Positions 48,862 to 60,800 of a DNA stretch of 64,000 nucleotides are shown here, piece by piece (the first letter of the stretch is position 1; each line of letters begins with the position of its first letter). The notes beneath the pieces are model-generated. The model ran no database searches. It worked only from the letters and a program-made list of their open reading frames with translations, and was not told the DNA's origin. Location of the stretch: NCBI GenBank assembly GCA_965202955.1, contig OZ241871.1, positions 2,108,001-2,172,000 on the forward strand, written 5' to 3'. The position numbers and the translations under genes are program-made. The stretch comes from Bin5 sp034422415 (GTDB taxonomy: Bacteria > Chloroflexota > Anaerolineae > Caldilineales > Caldilineaceae).

Positions 48862-51800
48862 ATGTTCCATGCCCTGACCCGCCGTCTCCCGTCCCTCACG
48901 CTCCTCCTGGCCATCATCGCCCTCCTCTCCCTGCACGGCGCGCCCACCGCCCAGGCCCAGTCCACGGCCCCGCCCACCATCAGCGGCGTCGTCCCCGGCG
49001 ACGGCCAGCTGACGGTGAACTACGCCGCAACGGGCACCGATACCAGGGTTGTCGAAATCCGCTGGCGCGTGAAGTCCCCCCAGGGCAGTTGGCAACCCAG
49101 TGAAACGGGGGATCTCGTTGACGGCCAAAGCCAACACGTCATAACCGGCCTCACCAACGGCGTGACCTACCAGGTTCAAATACGGTCAACTGACGCGACC
49201 ACCCAGGACCGCGGCCCGTCCACCTGGGTCCAGTCCGAAGGCACGCCCGCCTTCTGGACCGCCACGCTGACGCCCAAGGACGTGGGCGGCAACGCGGCGG
49301 GCTGCGACAGCACCAGCGCCACCGACGCCAACAAGTGCAGCACCGCGGCCACCCTCAGCGACAATGATTTCGTCCTGGACGGCACGACCTACACCATCAC
49401 CCAGCTCTGGGTGCGGGGCACCGCGCTCAACATGCACGTCAGCCCCAGCGTCCCCGACGCGCTCAGGGGCTACACGCTGCGCGCGGGCAGCGCCACGCTC
49501 CCCATGGCCGACGCCTCCGGCTTTGGCGGCACCCTGGCGACCTGGAGCACCGGTGCCCCCACCTTCACCGTGGGCACCCCCGTTACGGTGAGCCTGAGTC
49601 CCAGCCGGCCCCCCGGCGCGCCCGCCGGGGTGGTCGTGGCAGAGGAAGACCGCCAGCTCACCGTGGTGTGGACCGCCCCCACCGACGCCGGCGACTCCGC
49701 CATCAGCGGCTACGACGTGCAGTACAAGCAGAGCAGCGCCCTGGACCGGGAGGTCGTCTTCTGGTCGGCCACGCTGGCGGTGCAGGAGGTGGCCAGCGGC
49801 ACATTGGGCTGCCATGACTCTGTGTCGGGGAAAGAGTGCAACGTTGCGACAACGCTCACGGCCAACGAGTTTCCGTATGACGGCGTCACCTATCAGGTGA
49901 TTGGTTTCTCTTACGACACCTCCGGCCAGTTCGTCACTGTCAGGCTCAACAAGTCATTCCCCGCCGGGTCGCTGGACGCCGTGCGGCTCGTCGTAGTCGA
50001 GGGCAGTGACAGGGTTGTCCTGCGTAACCCCACATTGCAGGAAAATTCGGTCCCTAGAGACACACTGAGATTTTCCGGCTCCCTTGCGTTGTCCGCAGGC
50101 GACGATATTGCGCTGGAGTTGGCCCGCACGCCTGACCCGTCCCTGGGCTGGGTGGACGCCGGGCACACCGGCACCACCGCCTCGGCGGTCATCGGCGGTA
50201 GCATCTGGACCTCCACGCTGACGGTCGGCACCGCCGGCCTCAGTGAAGGAATTGGTTGCGGCGGGACTTTATGCGCAGTTGACCTCTCGGATGACGACTA
50301 CGTTTACGGCGGAACGACCTACGATGTCAATTTCGTTCAACTCAAAAGCAACGGCGACCTCACCATAGGGCACGACGGGGCACGTGCTTTCCCCGCCGGC
50401 GCGGAAGCCTGGGTTCTGAGCGTGGACGGCGTCTCGTTCAAGTTCAGCGACGCCACATTCAACAGTGCCCGCGACCAGGCGACCTGGTCCAACACCGGCC
50501 TGTCCTGGGCCGATCAGGACTCGGTGAAGCTGGAGCTGCGGACGGCGCCCCTGAAAGCCTTCACGCGCTACGACGTGCGGGTGCGCGCCAAGTCCTCCGT
50601 CGGCGCCGGCCCCTGGTCCGCCGTCGCCTCGGGCACGCCCTCCGGCCCGGTGCGGGTCCAGTTCAACCCGACGGCCTACACCGCCCCCGAGGGCGGCGTC
50701 GCCCGGATCGCATTTGAGACCCTTGACGAACATCCCGATTCCGACGTCAGCGTCCAGGTGACGGCCACCGCCGGCACCGCCACCGCCACCACGGACTACG
50801 CGGCCGGCCCCTGGACCGTCACCTTCCCCGCCGGGGTCAACTTCATCTCCATTGACATTCCCATCGTCCGCGACACCGTGTCCGAGCCGGGCGGCGAGAC
50901 CTTCACGCTTGCCATCACCCCGGGCACGGGCTATACCCCTACCGGCGGGCCCGCCACGGTCACCATCGTCGACGTCCTCTGGGGCGTCGTCATGGACGCG
51001 GGGAACATTGGCTCGGGAGCCCTGGGCTGCGACAACGACAACACCGCCGATGCCAGCAAGTGCACCCACGCCGACCGGCTCAGCGTTAATGAGCGCACTT
51101 TCACCCTGGATGGAACGACCTACACCATCAAGAAGATCTCCCTCAACAACGGCACGCTGGTCTTCGGCCTCACCACGAATATCCCCGGCGCGCTGGAAGA
51201 AGGCTACGCGCTGCACCTGAACAGCCCGGCGGTGGGCGAGACCAAGCTGGACCTGGACGACGCCACCGTCAGCGGCGGTACCGCCACCTGGACCAACACG
51301 GGCATCACCTGGTCCCAGAGCGACGACGTGGTGATGAGCCTGCAGGCCCTGCCGCAGACCCAGAACCCCTGGTCGGCGACGCTGACGCCCCAGGCCCTGA
51401 CCGGCGGCGCCCTGGGCTGCAACAACGCCCTGCCCACGGCGTCCGACAAGTGCACGACCACGGCCACCCTCAGCGACGACGACTTCCTCGTCGACGGGAC
51501 GGTCTACTCCGTCGCGGTGGTCTTCGTCGGAACTGGACGGCTCGGCTTCGGCCTGACGGTCAACATCCCCGACGCCCTCAAGACCGGCTACTCGCTGACC
51601 GTGGACGGCAGCAAGTTCGCCCTGGCCGACGCCGGTATCAGCGGCAAGAACGCGGTATGGATCAGCAACGTCCCCTCCTGGACCGCGGGCACGGCGGTGA
51701 CCCTGGGCATGGAGCCCGCCGTCGCCGCCCCCGCCATCGACCGCATCATCGCGGGCCACGAAAAGCTGACGGTGCGCTACACCCTGGTCGCCGGAACGGA

Positions 51801-54800
51801 AGCGGGCAAGATCCGCTGGCGGGTCAAGTCCCCCCAGGGCAGCTGGCAGCCGTCGGACGCCGGGGAGGCCCTGACCGCGCCAAGCCCGCACGTCATCACC
51901 GGCCTCACCAACGGCGAGACCTACCAGGTGCAGATAAACGCGGTGAAAGGCGCCGCCAGCTCGGGCTGGAGCCGCATCCTCGAGGACGCGCCGGAGGTGG
52001 GCTCCGTGCCCTCCAAGCCCATCCTGAGCCTCTCGGCGCGTGCCAACACGATCACGGCGTCGTGGTCGGCCCCGCGGGAAGACGGCGGGACGGCCGTCAC
52101 CGGCTACGACGTGCAGTACAAGGAGACCGCCGGCACCAGCTGGACGGACGTCACCCACACCGGCACCGGCACCACGGCGACGATAAGCGGCGTGACCGGC
52201 GGCACGAGTTACGACGTGCGGGTGCGGGCCAGGAACGCGGTGGGCGCCGGCCTCTGGTCAAACGTGGTGTCGGTCACCCCCGGAGTGGTCACCGTGCCGG
52301 GCGCGGTCGGCGCGCTGAGCGCCGTGCCCGGCACTGGCAGGCTCACGGTGTCGTGGCGGCCCCCGGCCAGCGACGGCGGAGCGGACATCAGCGGCTACGA
52401 CCTGGAGTACAAGCTCGGCACGGCCGCCGACCAGGCCGCCTCGACCCCGGGCGACCCCAACACCGGCTGGGTGGCCTCCGCCCACACCCCCGGAACAACC
52501 AGCGTGGAGCTCACCGGGCTGACCAACGGCGTCGCCTACGACGTGCGGGTGCGGGCCAAGAACTCGGCCGGCGCCGGCGCCTGGTCGCTGCGGTCGGTCG
52601 CGCCGCGAGCGCCCACGGGCGAGCGCCCGAGGGCCTTCATGGCGACTACCGCCTACACCGTCGCCGAATCCGGGCCCACCGTAAGAATCGGCATCAATCT
52701 CAGCATCGTCCCGAGCAGCGACGTCACCGTCACGGTCGTAACCCACGACGGCACCGCCAAGGCCGGCGAGGACTTCACCGGCGGGCCCTACTCGGTCACC
52801 ATCCCCGCCAACTCGCACGCCACGAACTTCGCGATCCCCATCACTTCGGACAGCGTGGCCGAGGGCCACGAGCACTTCTACGTGAGCGTCCGCCAGGTGG
52901 CGCGGGTCATACCGGGGCGGACCGTCACGTACGGCGGCGAGACCTACACCATCCGCGACGCCCACGTGTACGACTACTTCCTGGGCAGCCCCGGCACGGC
53001 CCGGGTCACCATCACCGACGCCTACCCGGACCCGCGCCAGGACGACCCCTTCCAGCTGCAGCTCACCCCCGGCCTGGACGGGGAGGGCGCTCCCATCATC
53101 ACGGCTTCCTGGACCGCCCCCTCGCCGGCGCCGGCCCACTACGACATCTGGTACGAGCCGGTGGACGCGCGCGGGCCGGTCACGTACCGCAGCGCCCGGA
53201 CCGTCTATCCCGACCCGCCCAAAACGCGCCAGGTGGCCGGCAACGCCACCTCGGTGGCGCTGGAGGGCCTGGAGAACGGGCGGCATTACTTCGTCCGGCT
53301 GCGGTCGGTGACCTCCCAGGGCTACGGCCCCTGGAACGAGCAGCTGGCCGGCGTCGCCGGGGTCCCGGCGCCGCGGTGGTCGGCTGAGCCGGGCGCGGCC
53401 GACGGCTCCCCGGCCATCATCTTCGAACACCAGCACGACGCCAGTTTCGCCTACTACCCCGGCTACGGCGGACACATCATCCAGATCCGCAAGGCCGGCA
53501 CCTGGGACTGGGAGGACTGGCCGGAGCTGTCCACCAGCGCCCACGGCCTGCCCCAGGGCGTCGTCCAGGCCGGCGAGGAAACCACCTGGACCGGCGGCAA
53601 GCGCACCACCTTCAAGGGGTTCCAGTCCGGCTTCCCCTACATGGTGCGGCTGTACGCCGTCCTGGACGGCAATGTCGTATCCATGCCCACTACCGGGAGC
53701 CGGATCGTCACCTGGACCGTCCCCGGCGCCCCGGAGGGCTTGAACGCCACCGGCGGCCACAAGGATGGGGAAATCCTCGTGACCTGGTCCCCCGGCATAA
53801 CCTGGCACACCCCCATCCACATCCGTGGCGACCAAACGCTCATCACCGGCTGGGACCTGCAGTACGTCAAGTCGGGCAGCGGGCAGGGCTGGAGCGACGG
53901 CCCGTATCTCTGGCCGGAGCGCACCAGGGCCCTCCTCACCGGCCTGGAGGAGGGCGCGTCCTACGACCTGCGCCTGCGGGCCAAAAGCGAGGTGGGCGAC
54001 GGCCCCTGGGCCACCGTGATGTTCGACCCCAACCCCTGCGTGCAAACCCTGCCCGGCGACGGCGCCGTCAACGGGGAGTGGGCCGCCGGCTGCATCAATT
54101 CGGTCAACATTCAGAAGTACGCCCGCTTCTACGTCTTCACCCTGGCGCAGTCCTCCGAGGTCACGCTGACCCTGGAGAGCGCCGACATCTCGACCGAGAT
54201 GTACCTGAAGCGGGGCGCGAACCCCCGAAATCTCAACCTGGTCAATGCCTTTGGCAGCCCGGGCGTCACCACCACCACCATCCAGAGAACCCTTGCCGCC
54301 GGGACCTACACCGTCGAGGCAACCACCTTCTCGGGCGGGAATACGGGTGACTTCACCCTGACCGTCAGCGGCGTGGGCCCGCAGCCCGCGCACATTCCCC
54401 TGTCCATCCCCCTGCCCACGGCCATGACGATGAGCATCGATGACGACCCGCAGCGGACGACCGCGGACAGCACCGAGGGTTGGGCCCTGGAAGGCCGGGT
54501 CCACGCCCGGCTGCTCTTCACGCTGGACAGCCCGGCCCCGGCCGGCGGGACCACCATCACCTTCACCCGGGGCGGCACGGCCAGGTTCGGCGACAAGGCC
54601 GGCACCACCGGCGACTACTATATGGAAGAGGACAGCGTCACCGTGCCCCAGGGCGAGCTGACCTCCTCCTCCCTGTACATCTTCTTCCACGACGACGCCG
54701 TGGAAGAAAACGACGAGACCATCATCCTCAACGCCCGCAGCGATAACCCGGAGGGGCTCACGGGGCGGTTCACCATCACCATCTTCGACAACGACGCGCC

Positions 54801-57800
54801 GCCGCTGCAATCCCCGGGCCCCGGCATTCCCGACACGCCGGACGGCCTGACGGCAACGGCCCAGATCCTGGGCATCTCCACCGGCCACGCCACCGATCCG
54901 CTGCGCCACGAGCTGGTCATGCGGTGGACGCCGCCGTTCGACGGGGACCTGCCCACCTACTACCAGCCGGCCTGGCAGCGGGTGTTCGACGACGGCGCGA
55001 CCGTGCAGGTGATGACGGAGTGGCAGGAGCAGGCCGACGGCGAGGGCGTCGGCGACGCGGAGCATATCGTCGCGCTGGACCTGACCCTGGACGACCGCTT
55101 CAACACCTACGACCCGCCGCTGGGCGGCCACCGGCTGGGCACCGACGTGAGCGCCCACTACCACTACGACCTGACGGTGCGCGCCTGCAACGAAGCGGGA
55201 TGCAGCGCCTACGCGCCGGTGCTGACGGTCAAGGCCGCCAAGCCGGGCGCGGAGGTCGAAGTCCCGCAGGGGCAGAGGCAGGGGCCGCCGGAACCGCAAA
55301 CCGGCCCGCCGGAGCCGGGCCAGCTCGAGCCGTACAACGTGCAGGTAACGCCGGGCGACGGCACGCTCACGGTCAGGTGGAACGTCGCGCCGCGCGAGGG
55401 GTTCGAGGACGGCGAGATCCGCCACGCCCTGCGCTGGAGCCAGGTGTCGGGCGTCTGGGCAAACCCCCACGACCCCAGGACGGGCAGCCAGAACGACGGC
55501 CTCAGCGTGGAAGGCGGCGTGACCAGCTACACCATCACCGGCCTGGAGAACGGCCTGGCGACGGGCGTGTTCGTGCGCTCCTTCACCGGCGGCGACTACA
55601 GCGAGGGCAGCGCCGAATCCAGCCAGTGGGTGCGGGTCAAGGGCGAACACACCACCCCGAAGGCCGCCCAGCAGCAGCAACAGCAGGCGGCGGCCAAGAC
55701 CTACTCGGTCAGCGCGACGGCCGCGGCTGCCGAAGGGTCGGACGCCACGCTGACCATAACCCTCAGCGAGGCCGCCCCGGCCGACGGCGTGGCCTTCACG
55801 CTGACCGCGGGCTACTCCGGCCAGACGGCGGAGACGGCCGACGTGGGCAGCATCACCTCGCCGGTCACCGTAACCGCCGGCAGCAGCACCCTGTCCATCG
55901 CCATCCCCACAGCCGACGACGACGTGGACGAGGAGGAGGAGACCTTCAGCGTCACCGTCGCCGCGGCCACCGCCGGCTGGGAGAAGGAGGGCGACGGCAA
56001 GGACACGGCGACCGTCACCATACAGGACGACGACAGCGCCGGGGTGACGGTGACCCCGACGACGCTGAACATATCCGAGGACGGCAGCGGGACCTACACC
56101 GTGGTGCTGAACAGCCAGCCGGCCGACGACGTCTACCTCTGGATCGAGGTAAGCGAGACCGACGCGGTCGGCCTCGACATCTTTGCGCCGGCCTTCACCC
56201 CGGAGACCTGGAACCAGGCCCAGACCATCACCGTGTCCGGCCTGGCCGACGACGACAGCGACGACGAGAGCGCCACCATCAGCCACGAGGCGTTGAGCGC
56301 GGACGGCCAGTACAACGGCATCGCCATCGCCGCGGTCTCCGTGGCGGTGGCGGACACCACCGCGACCAACTACTCAATCAGCGCGACGGCCGCGGCCGCC
56401 GAGGGGACGGACGCGACGCTGACCCTCACCCTGAGCGCGGCCGCGCCGGCGGACGGGGTGGCCTTCACGCTGACCGCGGGCTACGACGGCGCTTCCACCG
56501 CCACCGCGCAGGACGTGGGTGCGATAACCTCGCCGGTCACCGTGACCGCCGGCAGCAGCAGCCTGGCGCTCGCCATCCCCACCGTGGGCGACGATGTGGA
56601 CGAGGAGGACGAGACCTTCACCGTCGTCGTCGCCGCATCCACCGCCGGCTGGGAGAAGGCCGGCGACGGCCAGGAGACCGCGACCGTCACCATAGAGGAC
56701 GACGACAGCGCCGGGGTGACGGTGACCCCGACGACGCTGAACGTGTCCGAGGGCGGCAGCGCGACCTACACCGTCGTCCTGGCCTCCAAGCCCACGGCCG
56801 ACGTGACCGTCACGCCAACCAGTGGCGACGAGGGCGCGGCGAGCTTCGCGCCGGCCTCCTACACCTTCACGCCGGCCGACTGGAACAGCGCCCGGACCTT
56901 CACCGTCTCCGGCCTGGCCGACGACGACGCCGAGGACGCGGCCGTCACCATCAGCCACGCCGCGCTCAGCGCCGACGCCGGGTACAACGACATCGCCGTG
57001 GCTTCCGTGGCCGTGGCGGTGGCGGACAGCACGCCGACCAGCTACTCCGTCAGCGCGACGGCCAGCGCAACCGAGGGTACGGACGCGACCCTGACCCTCA
57101 CCCTGAGCGCGGCCGCGCCGCAGGGCGGCGTGGCCTTCACGCTGACCGCGGGCTACGACGGCGCTTCCACCGCCACCGCGGATGACGTGGGTTCGATAAC
57201 CTCGCCGGTCACCGTGACCGCCGGCAGCAGCAGCCTGGCGCTCGCCATCCCCACCGTCGACGACGCCGTGGACGAGGAGGAGGAGACCTTCACGGTGACC
57301 GTGGCCGCGGCCACCGCCGGCTGGGAGAAGGCCGGCGACGGCAAGGAGACCGCGACCGTCACCATACAGGACGACGACAGCGCCGGGGTGACGGTCACCC
57401 CGACGACGCTGAACATATCCGAGGGCGGCAGCGCGACCTACACCGTGGTCCTGGACAGCAAGCCCACGGCCGACGTGACCATCACGCCAACCAGTGGCGA
57501 CGAGGGCGCGGCGAGCTTCGCGCCGGCCTCCTACACCTTCACCCCGGCCGACTGGAACAGCGCCCGGACCTTCACCGTCTCCGGCCTGGCCGACGACGAC
57601 GCCGAGGACGCGACCGTCACCATCAGCCACGCCGCGCTCAGCGCCGACGCCGGTTACAACGAAATCGCCGTGGCTTCCGTGGCCGTGACGGTGGCGGACA
57701 GCACGCCGACCAACTTCTCAATCAGCGCTACTGCCAGCGCCGCGGAGGGGACGGACGCGACGCTGACCGTCACCCTCAGCGCCAGCGCGCCCGGCGGCGG

Positions 57801-60800
57801 CGCGGCGTTCGGCGTCAGCGCCGACTTCTCGGGCTCCGCCGACGCCAACGACGCCGGCAGCATCCCCATGACGGTGACGGTGGCGGCGGGCGAAAAGAGG
57901 GCCGCGCTGACCATCCCCATAGCCGAGGACGAGTTGACCGAGGAGGAGGAGGTCTTCACCGTGACGCTGACCCCGCCGGCGGGCTGGAGCGCGGCCGCGG
58001 CCGGCGACGACACGGCCACGGTGACCATCAGCGACGTTGCGCCGCGGGCGCAGCAGCAGCAGCAGGGCAGGCCGGAGCCGCCCGGCCCGGTGGTCAACCC
58101 GCAGCTGCTGGGCGCGGCCGACAGCCTGACCGTCAGCTGGCAGACCCCGGCGAGCGGCGGCGCGCCCGACAACTACATCGTGCACCTGAAGCCGGCCGAC
58201 GGCGGCAAGGGCCGGGTCAAGCGGCCCCAGGCCGACCGGCTCTCCTTCACCTTCAAGAACCTGGAGAGCGGCGCGACCTACGCGGTGAGCGTGCGCGCCG
58301 AGAACGCGGCCGGCAAGGGCGAGCGCGCCAACGCCTGCATCACCCTGCCTGAGAGCCGGCCCGAGGGCGACCCGCCGCCGGCGCGGACCTTCTCCGTCTG
58401 CGCCACGGCCGCGGCGGCCGAGGGCGGGAACGCCGCCCTGACCGTCACCCTCAGCGAGCACGCGCCGGCCGAAGGCGTGGCCTTCACGGTGACCGCGGGC
58501 TACGACGGTTCGGCCGACAGCGCCGACGTGGGCGGCATCACCTCGCCGGTCACCATCGTCGAAGGCAACAGCGCCCTGGCAATCACCGTTCCCATAGCCG
58601 ACGACGCGGTGGACGAGGGGGAGGAGAGCTTCAGCGTGACCGTGGCCGCCACCACCGCAGGCTGGGTGAAGGCCGGCGACGGTCGGGACACCGCGACCGT
58701 CACCATACAGGACGACGACAGCGCCGGGGTGACGGTGAATCCCACTGCGCTGAATATATCCGAGGGCGGCAGCGCCACCTACACCGTGGTCCTGGACAGC
58801 AAGCCCACGCACGACGTGACCGTCACGCCAACCAGTGGCGACGAGGGCGCGGCGAGCTTCGCGCCGGCCTCCTACACCTTCACGCCGTCCGACTGGAACA
58901 GCGCCCGGACCTTCACCGTCAGCGGCGCGGCCGACGACGACGCCGAGGACGAGAGCGTCACCATCAGCCACGCCGCGCTCAGCGCCGACGCCGGGTACAA
59001 CGAAATCGCCGTGGCTTCCGTGGCCGTGACGGTGGCGGACACCACCCCGACCAACTTCTCCATCAGCGGCACGGCCGCGGCTGCCGAGGGGCAGGAGGCG
59101 GTGCTGACCGTGACCCTCAGCGCCAGCGCGCCCGGCGGCGGCCTGGCGTTCGGCGTCAGCGCCGACTTCTCGGGCTCCGCCGACGCCAACGACGCCGGCA
59201 GCATCCCCCAGACGGTCAGGGTGGCGGCCGGGGCGCGGACGGCCACGCTGACCATCCCCATCGCCGCCGACGCGCTGGCCGAGAAGGACGAGGTCTTCAC
59301 CGTTACCCTGACCCCGCCGGCGGGCTGGACCGCGGCCGCGGCCGGCGACGCCACCGCCACGGTGACCATCATCAGGACCTACGCCGTCAGCGCGACGGCC
59401 GCGGCCGCCGAGGGGACGGACGCGACGCTGACCGTCAGCCTGAGCGAGGCCGCGCCGGCCAACGGCGTGCAGTTCACCGTGAGCGCGGGCTACGGCGGTT
59501 CGGCTGACAGCGCCGACGTGGGCTCGATTACCTCGCCGGTCACCGTGACCGCGGGCGCCACCACCCTGGAAATCACCGTTCCCATAGCCGACGACGCCGT
59601 GGACGAGGAGGCGGAGACCTTCAGCGTGACCGTCGCCGCCGCCACCGCCGGCTGGCTGAAGGCCGGCGACGGCCGCGACACCGCCACCATAACCATCAGC
59701 GACGACGACAGCGCCGGGGTGACGGTGAATCCCACTGCGCTGAAGATCGCCGAGGACGGCAGCGCCACCTACACCGTCCTCCTGGACAGTCAGCCCACGC
59801 ACGACGTGACCGTCACGCCGACCGCTTCCGACGGCGGCGCGGCGAGCTTCGCGCCGGCCTCCTACATCTTCACGCCGTCCGACTGGAACAGGGCGCGGAG
59901 CTTCACCGTGTCCGGCGTGGCCGACGACGACTACGACGACGAGAGCGTCACCATCAGCCACGGCGTTGCCAGCGGCGACGGCAACTACAACGACATCGCC
60001 GCGGCCGCGGTCTCCGTGGCCGTGGCCGACACCACGCCGCCGCCGCAGCTACAGGCGCCGGCCCCTGCCAGGACCTACGCGGTCAGCGCCACGGCCGCGG
60101 CGGCCGAGGGCGGGCGCGCGACCCTGACCGTCAGCCTGAGCGAGGCCGCGCCGGCCGAGGGCGTGCAGTTCACCGTGAGCGCGGGCTACGGCGGCGGCGC
60201 CACCGCCACCGCGGCCGACGTGGGATCGATAACCTCGCCGGTCAACGTAACCGCAGGCAGCAGCGCCCTGGACATCAGCATCCCCATAGCCCAGGACGCG
60301 GTGGACGAGGATGACGAGACCTTCAGCGTGACCGTGGCCGCGGCCACCGCCGGCTGGGTGAAGGCCGGCGACGGCCAGGACACGGCGACCGTCACCATCA
60401 GCGACGACGACAGCGCCGGGGTGACGGTGAGTCCCACGGCGCTGAATATATCCGAGGACGGCAGCGCGACCTACACCGTCGTCCTGAACAGCCAACCCAC
60501 GGCCGACGTGACCGTCACGCCGACCGCTTCCGACGGCGGCGCGGCGCGCTTCACGCCGGCCTCCTACACCTTCACGCCGTCCGCCTGGAACAGGGCGCAA
60601 ACCTTCACCGTGTCCGGCGTGGCCGACGACGACAGCGACGACGAGAGCGTCACCATCAGCCACGGCGTTGCCAGCGGCGACGGCAACTACAACGACATCA
60701 CCAGCGCGGCCGCGGTCTCGGTGGCGGTGGCTGACAGCACGCCGCAAGCGGCCAGGACCTACTCGATAACGGCCGTGGCCGGCGCCACCGAGGGCGGGAA

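Noticed and set aside
51450..57185. Forward frames of 645 and 753 residues inside the giant gene
   Set aside because: Arg/Gly/His-rich alternative frames of the FN3 and Calx-beta coding repeats, without starts or recognisable domains.
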